Source of the DNA: Pseudorhodobacter aquimaris
Lineage (GTDB): Bacteria > Pseudomonadota > Alphaproteobacteria > Rhodobacterales > Rhodobacteraceae
Direction of reading: 5' to 3'
NCBI RefSeq assembly: GCF_001202025.1
Contig: NZ_LGHS01000061.1
Span: 1 to 61,939 of the forward strand
DNA length: 61,939 nt
Numbering within the stretch: the first letter of the stretch is position 1; every line of letters begins with the position of its first letter. This document shows, in pieces, positions 18,199 through 26,983 of the stretch. A model generated the notes under the pieces. That model did not search any database, had not been told where the DNA came from, and worked only from the letters and a program-made list of their open reading frames with translations. Position numbers and translations under genes: made by a program.

Positions 18199-19389
18199 CT
18201 ACTTCATTCCTCACTACAGCAACTCAGACCCAAGAACAGTTAAGGTCGTCCCATCAAGCTCGGCATTGGTAGCCGAAAAAACAACGCGAACCAGACGCTC
18301 CGGTCTTTACGCGACAACGCAGCCAGCTCGATCGAGTGAGATAGAAAAGATAGGATTCCTGCGATGGGTATTAACCCAAATACGCCAATACTCCTATGAG
18401 CCATCATATATCAAAATGGCTCACATCCACTCTTACCAACCGCCCCCGCGGCCACAATCCTTCCCAGATTAAGGATCTGTTTACTATTACAAGGGTCAGG
18501 CGCTGTCGCAAAGGGAAATCAGTCAGGTATCAGCCGCCAATATCTGTTTGTTTTGGGGCAAAACAGTGGATTAACGCAACTTAACACCAAGGAGCACCAA
18601 TTTCATTGTCTCCGAAATTGCCGGTCAACCTGTCCATATCGGCAGATTTTAAACTGTTTTTTCAATGTTTTCTTCTAAAGCGTGAGTGAATTGACCTTGA
18701 CTGTAAACAAACAAGAAACCCAAGTCGGCACTGATTCCCCAATTAACCAATGATCAAAACAGCAACACCCGATAAGGTTGCAAACAGAACAGACGATATA
18801 CCACAGCGGGTAATCACAGAGTATATAGTTAACAATACGGATGTTCTCCCGAATCACTTTATTCGGAGCTAAGATCTGGTGGCGCGAAATGGAACAACGA
18901 AACCACTCCTGCATAAGAATCAAAGATTGCGTCTTCGCATCAATCTATTAAAAATATCGGTAGCCAAAAGGTCAGGTCTGGTCCCGGCAAATCAATCACT
19001 ATGCAGCGACCTGATAGCGGTTCAGGGCTTAGCTTATGCACCCGAGCATGAAGCGCAACAAAGTGGAGATCTGCGACAAGTTTGATCAACCTTACTCGTG
19101 ATATACCAACGAGAACTGCGACCCAGTCGCGGAGTTCAACAACGACTTGGACAGGCAGCACCCAAAGAACTTGGCTTGCTGTAGGATGACGTTACTACAG
19201 CAAGCCAAAGTAACGGCCTACCGCGCTTACGATAATCGACCCGCTCCATTTTCCCACAAGCGCCAGTTCCATAGACAGCGAGAAAGCAAAAGAACAAAAC
19301 AAGAGACAAGGAAAGATAGGCGGAGCAAATTCTGCTTCAACAATCCCTAGCCGTATAATTAGGCTTTCAAGAACATATTGAAATCAAAC
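18199..19389. other. Gene-poor 1.2 kb gap beside tRNA-Leu
   Basis: By eye the sequence is richer in A and T than its neighbours. All open frames in it are short (at most 105 codons), carry no recognised motif and lack convincing ribosome binding sites. The first 200 bases must hold the promoter of the RTX-Hint gene. No copy of the tRNA-Leu 3' end was seen in the interval, so there is no direct sign of an attachment site. It could be the decayed remains of an inserted element; nothing more can be supported. Confidence 0.5.
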
Positions 19390-19473
19390 TGGTGCCCGAG
19401 GGGAGACTCGAACTCCCACGTCTTGCGACGGGGGATTTTGAATCCCCTGCGTCTACCATTCCGCCACTCGGGC
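19390..19473 (-). tRNA. tRNA-Leu (anticodon CAA)
   Basis: On the minus strand the acceptor GCCCGAG (5') pairs with CTCGGGC, followed by discriminator A and an encoded CCA. The D arm GTGGCGGAATGGTAGACGC has the class II pattern. The anticodon stem GGGGA/TCCCC encloses TTCAAAA, so the anticodon is CAA. There is a long variable arm and the T arm carries GTTCGAGTC. The tRNA is 84 nt including CCA. Confidence 0.96.
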
Positions 19474-19782
19474 CCAGTGAGAGCGATGTAACGCGCCTTG
19501 CGGGGCGCGTCAATCGGCTGTCTGTCCCAATTTTACACTTAAAGCGATTTTGCCGCTATGTCGGCGCCCTGAACCGGGGTCAGCACCGGCCCAGAGGTTT
19601 TTCGCACAGGCTGCGATGGCAATTTGCAAAGGGCTGCCCCGTCGCCGCTGAGCCTCGATTCGCCTGCAATTCTGTGCCCCGGCCAATCTTGCGTGGCGAT
19701 ACGGTCATACCCCAAGACCCCGTTGTCCCCTTGACGGCAATTGCACCGCGTGATGCAAGACCCCAAATCAACAGGAGCATCC
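19474..19782. other. Intergenic stretch between tRNA-Leu and the DedA-type gene
   Basis: About 310 bases with no supported gene. An inverted repeat, cgcgccttgcggggcgcg, lies near 19491-19508, on the upstream side of the tRNA. The rest shows nothing recognisable; promoters for the tRNA (leftward) and the yqaA-dsbB unit (rightward) must be here. Confidence 0.4.
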
Positions 19783-20361
19783 ATGATCCGCGCTTTATAC
19801 AACTGGACGTTGGGTCTGGCCCAATCGCCCCACGCCTTATGGGCCCTGGCGATTGTGGCCTTCGTCGAAAGCTCGGTCTTTCCCATCCCACCTGATATCC
19901 TGATGATACCGATGATCATTGCGGCCCCGCGTCGTGCCTTTTTGATCGCAGGTATTGCCACTGTTGCCTCGGTTCTGGGCGGCGCCTTTGGTTACTTCAT
20001 CGGCGCAGTGTTCTTTGAACAGATCGGCCTGCCGGTGTTGGAGTTTTATGGCAAGACCGAGAGCTTTGCCGGTTTCCAGCTTCGCTATAACGAATATGGT
20101 GCATGGGCTGTGTTGATCGCCGGTGTTACGCCCTTTCCCTACAAGGTCATCACAATCCTGTCGGGGGCAACATCCCTGTCATTCCCGGTTTTCATGCTGG
20201 CCAGTGTTATTGCCCGCGGCCTTCGCTTTTTCCTGATTGCGGCGCTGTTGTACAAATTCGGCGCACCAATACGTGATTTTATCGAACGCCGTCTTGGTTT
20301 TATGTTCACCCTTGCGGTTACCCTTTTGATCGCCGGATTTGTGGCAGTGAGGTATCTATGA
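19783..20361 (+). CDS. DedA/SNARE-associated family membrane protein (YqaA-like)
   Basis: This 192-residue inner-membrane protein has about five hydrophobic segments. The motif VAFVESSVFPIPPDILMIP (residues 26-44) contains the conserved E and the PPD loop of DedA/VTT proteins. AGVTPFPYKVITILSG near residue 118 matches the second half of the domain, as in the YqaA subgroup. DedA-type proteins are linked to phospholipid flipping and membrane potential maintenance; the substrate here is unknown. The start at 19783 is chosen for AACAGGAGCATCC upstream; a longer frame begins at 19741. It overlaps dsbB by 4 bases (ATGA). Confidence 0.87.
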   Translation: MIRALYNWTLGLAQSPHALWALAIVAFVESSVFPIPPDILMIPMIIAAPRRAFLIAGIATVASVLGGAFGYFIGAVFFEQIGLPVLEFYGKTESFAGFQLRYNEYGAWAVLIAGVTPFPYKVITILSGATSLSFPVFMLASVIARGLRFFLIAALLYKFGAPIRDFIERRLGFMFTLAVTLLIAGFVAVRYL

Positions 20362-20828
20362 GCCAACGAAACAGCACAATTTTGCTGGCAATGGCAGGCT
20401 CCACGGGGTTGTTGCTGGGGGCGTTTGCGTTTCAGTATATCGGCGGCATGTTCCCTTGTGAGCTGTGCCTCTGGCAGCGCTGGCCCCATGCGGCGGCGCT
20501 TGTCATCGGGGTATTTGCGCTGGTTTCACGTCTGCGCTTATTGCCCTATCTTGGCGCGCTTGCCGCCCTTGCATCCGCCGGGGTCGCGCTGTTCCATACC
20601 GGGGTAGAGCGCGCGTGGTGGGATGGCCTGGCCTCCTGTAGCGGCGGCTCCATAGGCGGGTTGAGCGTGGATGATTTGCTTAACCCAAGCGTCATTATTG
20701 CGGCACCTGCGCGCTGTGATGCGGTTGCATGGGAAATGTTTGGCCTGTCGATGGCGTCGTGGAACGGGATCCTGTCAGTTATTCTGGCGCTGATCTGGCT
20801 TGCCGCGGCACGGCAAGAGGCGGATTAG
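20358..20828 (+). CDS. dsbB: Disulfide bond formation protein B
   Basis: This 156-residue quinone-dependent inner-membrane oxidase re-oxidises DsbA. Four TM helices can be seen. The redox pair C34-C37 (PCELC) sits in the first periplasmic loop, and C94 and C120 form the second pair in the larger loop (GLASCSGGS and APARCD). WQRWPH matches the region after the first CxxC. It is translationally coupled to the upstream DedA-type gene. The stop overlaps the end of the convergent antiporter gene by 4 bases. Confidence 0.93.
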   Translation: MSQRNSTILLAMAGSTGLLLGAFAFQYIGGMFPCELCLWQRWPHAAALVIGVFALVSRLRLLPYLGALAALASAGVALFHTGVERAWWDGLASCSGGSIGGLSVDDLLNPSVIIAAPARCDAVAWEMFGLSMASWNGILSVILALIWLAAARQEAD

Positions 20829-22633
20829 GCCGCCTCTGCCTTGGGCGGCGAAAGTGCGATAAGTGTGGACCCTTCTGCCGGTATGGTTTTGCTATCCTGC
20901 GCCACCAACCGCAAATCTCCTTTGGCGGGAAGTTCACAGAGCAAGACCGAATCCGGTCTGTCCTTGCGCCAATCCTCAAAGCTGTATTCCTCGGTCACCT
21001 TGGTGGCGCGCACGGTCCAGCCTTGGATCAACAGCGCCTCCAACTCATGATAGGTGCGACCGTCGCCCAACCTTCGCCCGCCAAGCGTGACCGGCAGGCT
21101 GTGGCGCTGGCTCTCGCTTTTGTCGCGCGGCAATTGCCAGACCTTGTCACGGCCGAACTCAGGCGCCAGATCGGTGGTGACCAATGTATTGTAGCTGTCA
21201 TTATCCGTTGCTGCGAAAATCGTAGAAAAGCCGATGAATTCGACCTGGCTTTCGGCGGCTTCGGACAGGATATCGCCGTAAAAAACCGGCAGCCCGGCCG
21301 TGCGGGCAAGGCGCAAGCGGCCAAGGTTCATATCGGTGATCAGCACCGGGATCTCTGCCTTTTGCAGCGCCGCACCCAAGCCTGCCGTCAGCCGCGTACC
21401 GCCTACCAAAAGCACCCCCGGCACCTCGGCGGCGCGCAGACCCAAAAGGCTGGCCAGCGGGGTCAGGCCAAAGCCGTTGATCACCACGGTCGAGGCAACA
21501 AGCGCGAATGCCAGCGGCCCGATCGCGGCCCCATCCGCAATCCCCAAGCCGACCAACCTTTCGCCAAACAGCCCCGCCACGGCCATCAAGACCACGCCCC
21601 GCGGGCCGGTAAAAGCAACCAGAATTCGCTCGCGCAGCGGCAGGTCGGTGCCCAACAGCGCCACCATCACCGTGAAGGGGCGCGCCACAAGCACCACCAG
21701 CAACACAAACAACACCGCCCGCAGATCCAGCGCCAGCAGCGCCTCCATCTTCAGTCCCGCCGCCAGCAGGATAAACACGCCCGAGACCAGCAGGATCGTC
21801 GCGTGTTCCTTGAAGCGGCGCAGTTCTTCATAGCTGGGCAGTTGCGCATTGGCGATCACAAGCCCCATCACCGTTACCGCCAACAAGCCACTTTCATGCA
21901 TCAAACGGTCGGTCAGGGCAAAGGCCCCCAATAACACAACAAAGAGCACCGGAATTTTCATATATTCCGGCACCATCCCTCGTCGGAACGTATAGGAAAC
22001 ACCCCGCCCCGCCAAAAAGCCGGTCAGCGTGGCAAAGAAAATCCCGTTGAAATAATGCACCGCCGCATCCGAGGCATCTGAATTGGTCGCCAGAACCTGC
22101 ACCGCACCAAAGGCCAGCACCGCCGCAAGCGCGCCCACCGGATCGTTTACAATCGCCTCCCATTGCAACAAGGCCGCGGGCCTGCGCGACAGCCGCGCAT
22201 GACGCAGCAAAGGCGCGATCACCGTCGGGCCAGTCACAATCATAATCCCGCCAAAGACCGCAGACGCCCCCCAGCCCAACCCGGCCCCGTAATGCACCGC
22301 CAGCGCCGAGGTCAGCCAGCCCAAGGGCGCGCCGATAATCACCAGCCGCCGCACCCCCTTGGCCGCATCCTGCAGCGCATGAAGGTTCAGCGTCAGCCCC
22401 CCCTCGAACAGGATCACCGCCACCGCGACCGAGATCATCGGCCCGACCAGATCCCCGATATCGCGCGCGGGGATAAACACCCCCGTCACCGGCCCGACGA
22501 TCAGCCCCGCGACAAGCATCAGCACAATCGCGGGCATCTGGATGCGCCACGCCAACCACTGCGCCCCGACCCCGATCACCCCGACAAGGGCAAAAGCTTC
22601 GACCGGGCTCAGGCCCGCGGTTTCAAGGGCCAT
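20825..22633 (-). CDS. Cation:proton antiporter, CPA1 (NhaP) type with C-terminal regulatory domain
   Basis: The 602-residue protein has about 12 TM segments in the first 390 residues, with the exchanger motifs ILFEGGLTLN (residues 94-103) and WEAIVNDPVGAL near residue 160; ND here is the pair expected in ion-binding helix 5 of NhaP-type exchangers. After residue 390 a Rossmann-like TrkA-N domain begins (PGVLLVGGTRLTAGLGAALQ), followed by a C-terminal region. It exchanges Na+ or K+ for H+ across the inner membrane; the preferred ion cannot be told from sequence. Its start lies 11 bases inside the 3' end of dgt, so the two may be coupled. Confidence 0.88.
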   Translation of the reverse strand: MALETAGLSPVEAFALVGVIGVGAQWLAWRIQMPAIVLMLVAGLIVGPVTGVFIPARDIGDLVGPMISVAVAVILFEGGLTLNLHALQDAAKGVRRLVIIGAPLGWLTSALAVHYGAGLGWGASAVFGGIMIVTGPTVIAPLLRHARLSRRPAALLQWEAIVNDPVGALAAVLAFGAVQVLATNSDASDAAVHYFNGIFFATLTGFLAGRGVSYTFRRGMVPEYMKIPVLFVVLLGAFALTDRLMHESGLLAVTVMGLVIANAQLPSYEELRRFKEHATILLVSGVFILLAAGLKMEALLALDLRAVLFVLLVVLVARPFTVMVALLGTDLPLRERILVAFTGPRGVVLMAVAGLFGERLVGLGIADGAAIGPLAFALVASTVVINGFGLTPLASLLGLRAAEVPGVLLVGGTRLTAGLGAALQKAEIPVLITDMNLGRLRLARTAGLPVFYGDILSEAAESQVEFIGFSTIFAATDNDSYNTLVTTDLAPEFGRDKVWQLPRDKSESQRHSLPVTLGGRRLGDGRTYHELEALLIQGWTVRATKVTEEYSFEDWRKDRPDSVLLCELPAKGDLRLVAQDSKTIPAEGSTLIALSPPKAEAA

Positions 22634-23813
22634 AGGGGCTTACCTTTTCTGTGGTGTGATCTGCGGATTGAAACAGGCGTGCGTGTTCTTGTAGTGCGAA
22701 ACGGTCGGTCATCCCTGCAACATAATCCGCCACGATGCGCGCCAGCAAGGTTTGTGTATCGGCGCGGGCAACATCCTCGCGCCACTCCTCCGGCAGGGTT
22801 TCGGGATGCGACATATAAAGCGGGAACAGATCGCGCAGGGCCGATGTCACCCTTGCGCGCTCTTTCATCACGCTTGGCGCGCGGTACATGCGGGTAAAGA
22901 GGAAAGAACGGATCGCCTTCAGCTCTTGGTAAAGCGGTTTGGAAAAGCGGATCACGGTATCATCCATCGCACGAATATCATGCACCGATTGCGGATCGGC
23001 CGCCGTCAGCCGGATATTGGCCACCGCGATCACATCCTCGACCATACGGCCAAAGACACGGCGCAGGGCCTCATGCCGACGGCGCATCTTGTCAAGGCCG
23101 GGATGCAGCGCATCCACCTCCTCGAACGCGGGGCCGGTGACGGGCAGCTCCATCAGGTCATCCTCATTGAACAGGCCCGACCGTAACCCGTCATGCAGGT
23201 CATGGTGCGAATAGGCGATGTCATCGGCGATGGCTGCCACCTGCGCCTCGGCGCTGGCAAAGGTTTGCAGCTCCAGATCCCATTCGGCGTTCGCCTCGAC
23301 CAGCGCATAGGGAAGCGCCTCACCCACACCCGCGACAACAGGGCCGTTATGCTTGGCGATCCCTTCCAGCGTTTCCCATGTCAGGTTCAGCCCGTCGAAA
23401 TCGGCGTAATGCCGTTCCAGCCGTGTGACGATTCGCAGGGCCTGGGCATTATGATCAAACCCACCATAAGGGGCCATCAGATCGGACAGGGCATCCTCTC
23501 CGGTATGGCCAAAGGGGGTGTGGCCAAGGTCGTGCGCCAGGGCAATTGCCTCGGCCAGATCGGTGTTCAGACCCAATACCCCCGAAATCGTGCGCGCCAC
23601 CTGCGCCACCTCGATCGAATGGGTCAGGCGGGTGCGGTAATAATCACCTTCATGTTCCACAAAAACCTGCGTCTTGTGTTTCAACCGCCGGAAGGCCGAA
23701 GAATGGATGATCCGGTCGCGGTCACGTTGAAAAGCGGAACGGAAAGACGACATCCGTTCGGGGTGCAATCGGCCACGGGTGGCGTCCGGCTGGCAAGCAA
23801 AGGGTGCGAGCAT
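22623..23813 (-). CDS. dgt: Deoxyguanosinetriphosphate triphosphohydrolase-like protein
   Basis: This 396-residue HD-domain enzyme hydrolyses dNTPs to nucleoside and tripolyphosphate. The metal site is visible as H65 in RLTHSIEVAQVART and H94-D95 in LAHDLGHTPFGHTGED, followed by the YAF/GGFDHN region (YGGFDHNAQALRI). The start at 23813 (MLAPFACQPDATRGR) fits the Rhodobacterales family; a TTG 24 bases upstream is less likely. The gene overlaps the antiporter start by 11 bases and is divergent from erpA. Confidence 0.9.
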   Translation of the reverse strand: MLAPFACQPDATRGRLHPERMSSFRSAFQRDRDRIIHSSAFRRLKHKTQVFVEHEGDYYRTRLTHSIEVAQVARTISGVLGLNTDLAEAIALAHDLGHTPFGHTGEDALSDLMAPYGGFDHNAQALRIVTRLERHYADFDGLNLTWETLEGIAKHNGPVVAGVGEALPYALVEANAEWDLELQTFASAEAQVAAIADDIAYSHHDLHDGLRSGLFNEDDLMELPVTGPAFEEVDALHPGLDKMRRRHEALRRVFGRMVEDVIAVANIRLTAADPQSVHDIRAMDDTVIRFSKPLYQELKAIRSFLFTRMYRAPSVMKERARVTSALRDLFPLYMSHPETLPEEWREDVARADTQTLLARIVADYVAGMTDRFALQEHARLFQSADHTTEKVSPYGP

Positions 23814-23961
23814 GATGTCAAACCTGTTGGGCCGCAATCGCGGCTATCATCTTACCCTATAAGCGATTCTGTTAAAGATGGCACCCACCCTGCACATGTC
23901 TTGTCGCATTGATCCCGCGCCCCTATATTGGGGATACGTCCCATGACCGATAGGCCCTGAT

Positions 23962-24294
23962 ATGACATTGACCCTGCCCCCCCGCGTGACCGACCGTGCT
24001 TTTGCCCGACTGGCCGAGATTGCCGAGGAAGCGGGCGAAGTAAAGGCCCTGCGCGTGGCCGTAGAGGGTGGCGGCTGTTCCGGCTTTCAATATGATATAA
24101 GGCTTGATGAGCCTGCCCCCGATGACACCATCTTTGAAAAGGACGGCATGAAGGTGCTGGTGGATGAGGTATCGATGCCGTTTCTTGCCAATGCCGTGAT
24201 CGATTTCACCGAGGAGTTGATCGGCGCGCGTTTCGTGATCGAAAACCCGAATGCCAGCAGCTCTTGCGGCTGTGGAACCTCCTTTTCCATGTAG
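23962..24294 (+). CDS. erpA: Iron-sulfur cluster insertion protein, A-type carrier
   Basis: The 110-residue A-type carrier delivers Fe-S clusters to apoproteins. The three conserved cysteines are C39 (GGGCSGFQY), C102 and C104 (SSCGCGTSF). The fold segments LRVAVEGGGCSG, DGMKVLVDEVSMPFL and ELIGARFVIENPNA follow the HesB/IscA pattern. Length is normal. A 16-bp tandem duplication covers the stop codon without changing the protein. The gene is followed by xth on the same strand. Confidence 0.92.
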   Translation: MTLTLPPRVTDRAFARLAEIAEEAGEVKALRVAVEGGGCSGFQYDIRLDEPAPDDTIFEKDGMKVLVDEVSMPFLANAVIDFTEELIGARFVIENPNASSSCGCGTSFSM

Positions 24295-24312
24295 GCCCTT
24301 TTCCATGTAGGC
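24281..24312 (+). repeat. 16-bp perfect tandem duplication over the erpA stop codon
   Basis: The unit ccttttccatgtaggc occurs at 24281-24296 and again directly at 24297-24312. The first copy encodes the last residues and stop of erpA; the second copy is downstream and noncoding. The duplication is recent enough to be exact. Confidence 0.95.
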
Positions 24313-24361
24313 TTGTCCCTTGGGGCCTGCCCCCTTAGAACAGGGCAAAACAGGGGGCCAC

Positions 24362-25141
24362 ATGAAACTTGCGACATTCAACATCAACGGTATCAAAGCC
24401 CGCATTGACGCGCTGCCCCGCTGGCTGGAAGCGGCAAAACCCGAAGCCGTGGCCTTGCAAGAGATCAAATCCGTCGATGAAAACTTCCCACGCACCCTGT
24501 TCGAGGATATGGGATACCAGGTCGAAACCCATGGGCAAAAGGGGTTTAACGGTGTTGCGATCCTGTCCCGCCTGCCGTTGGAAGATATAGTGCGCGGGTT
24601 GCCCGGTGACGAAAGTGACGAACAAGCGCGCTGGATAGAAGCCACCGTGATGGGCGATCGCGCCGTTCGTCTGTGCGGGCTTTATCTGCCCAACGGCAAC
24701 CCCACGCCGGGACCGAAATATGACTACAAGCTGGCATGGATGGCCCGGATGGAGGCGCGCGTGGCCGAATTGCTGTGCCTTGAGGAACCCTTGGTGGTTG
24801 CGGGTGATTACAACGTCATCCCCCAGCCCGAAGATGCCGCAAACCCGATGGCATGGGCTGACGATGCGCTGTTCCTGCCCGCCACCCGCGCCGCATTCCG
24901 CCGCATCGTGAACCTTGGCCTGACGGATGCCTTTCGCGCGCAAAATCAAGCGCCGGGGCAATACAGCTTTTGGGACTATCAGGCCGGCGCATGGGAGAAA
25001 AACAACGGCATCCGCATTGATCACCTGCTTTTATCTCCACAAGCGGCCGATCTATTGCGCGATTGCCGGATTGACCGCGAAGTGCGCGCCGAGGAAAAGC
25101 CCTCGGATCATGTACCGGTCTGGATCGACCTCGCCGCCTAG
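24362..25141 (+). CDS. xth: Exodeoxyribonuclease III
   Basis: This AP endonuclease and 3'-5' exonuclease of base excision repair has 259 residues. The endonuclease/exonuclease/phosphatase fold is complete. NINGIKAR (N7 region) and ALQEIKSVDE give the metal-binding Asn and Glu; LCGLYLPNGNP, VVAGDYNVIP (active Asp and Asn), SFWDYQ, IRIDHLLLS and the final SDHVPVW carry the catalytic His. The start at 24362 follows ACAGGGGGCCAC. The stop overlaps the convergent monooxygenase gene by 4 bases. Confidence 0.95.
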   Translation: MKLATFNINGIKARIDALPRWLEAAKPEAVALQEIKSVDENFPRTLFEDMGYQVETHGQKGFNGVAILSRLPLEDIVRGLPGDESDEQARWIEATVMGDRAVRLCGLYLPNGNPTPGPKYDYKLAWMARMEARVAELLCLEEPLVVAGDYNVIPQPEDAANPMAWADDALFLPATRAAFRRIVNLGLTDAFRAQNQAPGQYSFWDYQAGAWEKNNGIRIDHLLLSPQAADLLRDCRIDREVRAEEKPSDHVPVWIDLAA

Positions 25142-26301
25142 TGCGGGGTGGTCACATCGTGGCTGTAAATCCAGTCATACCGCTTTAATGCCAAACCCGG
25201 CGCCATCGCCCCGCCCAGCCGAAGACCCATATGCGCCACGCTGCGCATCGGTTCACGCAGGTGATAGGCGCGAGCATTGCCATTGGCAGCTTGAACGATT
25301 CGCGTGCAACGTTGCGCCCGTGCGGCTTGATAGGCAGGCAAACCCTTGTCCGGCCCCAAGCGATCGAGGCAGTCGGTCAGTACCCAAGCATCCTCCAGCG
25401 CCATATTCGCGCCTTGGGCAAGAAACGGCAGCGTGGGATGCGCTGCATCGCCAAGGATTGCCGCGCGATTGCCATGCCAACACTTCGCCACCCGATGACG
25501 GAACAAGCCCCACAGCCAGACCTCGTCGACCTGCTCCAACCACTGTTGCACACGCGGGTTGAACCCTTCAAAGGCCAGCCTCATTTCCATCGGATCATCG
25601 CGCATGTTCCAGTTTTCTTCTGCCCATTGGCGCCGTTCTTCGACCGCAACAATGTTGCGCAAAGTGCCGCCACGCAGGGGATAGCTGACCAGATGGCGAC
25701 CCGCACCCATGTGCACCTCGGCCTCGGGCGCTGCATCCGCTTCTGCCGGGATCAGGGCGCGCCATGCAACCTGATGGGTGAAAAACGGTGCCGCCGCCCC
25801 GTTGAGCGCCGCGCGCACCTTGGAATGCAGCCCATCCGCGCCGATCAGAAAATTGACATTGCGTTCCGCCCCTTGGGCAGTGATGAGGCGGGGCTGGCTG
25901 CCCGAAAGGTCCACCTCCTCGATGCGCTGCAAAAGTTGCATCTCAACGCCTGCATCCTCGGCGGATTTGCGCAAAATCTCGATCAAATCAGCGCGGTGCA
26001 TAAGATGGAAAGTCTGGCCGCGGCTGGTCAGGTCCAATCGCGTTACCGTATCGCCGCTATACCCGTCGCGCAGATGCACCGCCTGCCCGACAACAGACCC
26101 CGCATCCGACGCGCTTTGCAGACCAAGCGCACGCAGCACCGCCGCCCCGTTGGGCGAGACCTGCAACCCCGCGCCGACCTCACGGATCGCATCTGCCTGT
26201 TCCAAAAGCGTAACCTTGGCCCCGCGCTGTGCAAGGGCAGTGCCGACCGCCAACCCGGCAACGCCAGCGCCCAGAACCGTGATATCCATATTTTTCAACA
26301 T
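25138..26301 (-). CDS. FAD-dependent aromatic-ring monooxygenase family protein
   Basis: The 387-residue flavoprotein is of the salicylate/3-hydroxybenzoate hydroxylase type. The FAD-binding GxGxxG is in VLGAGVAGLAVGTALAQRG, the DG motif in LIGADGLHSKVRAAL (around residue 150), and the GD motif in ILGDAAHPTLPFLAQGANMALEDA (near residue 290). These motifs establish a class A flavin monooxygenase using NAD(P)H and O2. The substrate is unknown; no ring-cleavage genes are nearby. The start at 26301 is supported by GGAAG upstream; an internal ATG 12 bases later is possible. Confidence 0.85.
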   Translation of the reverse strand: MLKNMDITVLGAGVAGLAVGTALAQRGAKVTLLEQADAIREVGAGLQVSPNGAAVLRALGLQSASDAGSVVGQAVHLRDGYSGDTVTRLDLTSRGQTFHLMHRADLIEILRKSAEDAGVEMQLLQRIEEVDLSGSQPRLITAQGAERNVNFLIGADGLHSKVRAALNGAAAPFFTHQVAWRALIPAEADAAPEAEVHMGAGRHLVSYPLRGGTLRNIVAVEERRQWAEENWNMRDDPMEMRLAFEGFNPRVQQWLEQVDEVWLWGLFRHRVAKCWHGNRAAILGDAAHPTLPFLAQGANMALEDAWVLTDCLDRLGPDKGLPAYQAARAQRCTRIVQAANGNARAYHLREPMRSVAHMGLRLGGAMAPGLALKRYDWIYSHDVTTPH

Positions 26302-26388
26302 CGTCTTCCGGGCCTTCCGAACGCAGCAAGGCCAGACCAACGGGTCTGGCCTTGGCTCATGACACCGCCACCAGTCGTGACGGATAAA

Positions 26389-26862
26389 TCAATCTTCGCG
26401 GTGAACCCGTTCCCGGCGTTCGTGTTTTTCCTGCGCTTCCAGTGTCATGGTCGCAATCGGGCGCGCATCAAGCCGCTTGAGGGAAATCGGTTCACCCGAC
26501 GCCTCGCAATAGCCGAATTCGCCGTTTTCAATACGCCGCAGGGCAGCATCAATCTTGGCCACCAGTTTGCGCTGCCGATCACGGGTGCGCAGCTCCAGCG
26601 CGCGGTCGGTTTCTTCGGATGCGCGGTCGGCAACATCGGGCACTGCGCGGGCAGAACCCTGCAAGACCTCGATGGTTTCGGCAGATTGGTCCAGCAGTTC
26701 TTGTTTCCAAGTCGCCAGTTTGCGACGAAAATATTCCAGCTGGCGATCATTCATGAATGGCTCGCTTTCAGCCGGGCGGTAATCGTCGGGAAGAAAGGAC
26801 TGTGCCTTCATCTCGTGAATCTCCAGTTGCTCGATCGTGTCCGACAAAGGGATATTTGACAT
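26389..26862 (-). CDS. dksA: RNA polymerase-binding transcription factor DksA (zinc-finger-poor form)
   Basis: The 157-residue protein acts with ppGpp on RNA polymerase. The coiled-coil core contains PFMNDRQLEYFRRKLATWKQELL, and the tip has DVADRASEETDRALELRTRDRQ with the two acidic residues needed for function. The C-terminal zinc finger is degenerate: only one cysteine (GYCEASGEPI) remains of the four in E. coli DksA. Zinc-free DksA variants are known in Rhodobacter. The start at 26862 is supported by AGGAG eight bases upstream; the frame extends to 26913. It is divergent from the MoxR gene. Confidence 0.93.
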   Translation of the reverse strand: MSNIPLSDTIEQLEIHEMKAQSFLPDDYRPAESEPFMNDRQLEYFRRKLATWKQELLDQSAETIEVLQGSARAVPDVADRASEETDRALELRTRDRQRKLVAKIDAALRRIENGEFGYCEASGEPISLKRLDARPIATMTLEAQEKHERRERVHRED

Positions 26863-26983
26863 TCCAAACACTCCTGTTAGCGGTGCATTAAAGGAAGCCG
26901 TGGCAATTGTCACTAGCGGTTGCGAGATTTTGATGGCGCGGATAGGTTCGGCACGTAAAATTAAGAGGGGCTACAGCCAGAAG

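Noticed and set aside
18568-18586. CtrA-like site ttaacgcaacttaac
   Set aside because: The spacing between TTAA halves is six bases, not the seven of the CtrA consensus, and no gene starts nearby.
19320-19390. Attachment site at tRNA-Leu
   Set aside because: No direct repeat of the tRNA 3' end was found in the 1.2 kb gap, and no integrase gene is present.
25231-26859. Plus-strand frame of 542 codons across the monooxygenase and dksA
   Set aside because: It spans two convincing minus-strand genes and their gap; its sequence has no domain pattern.
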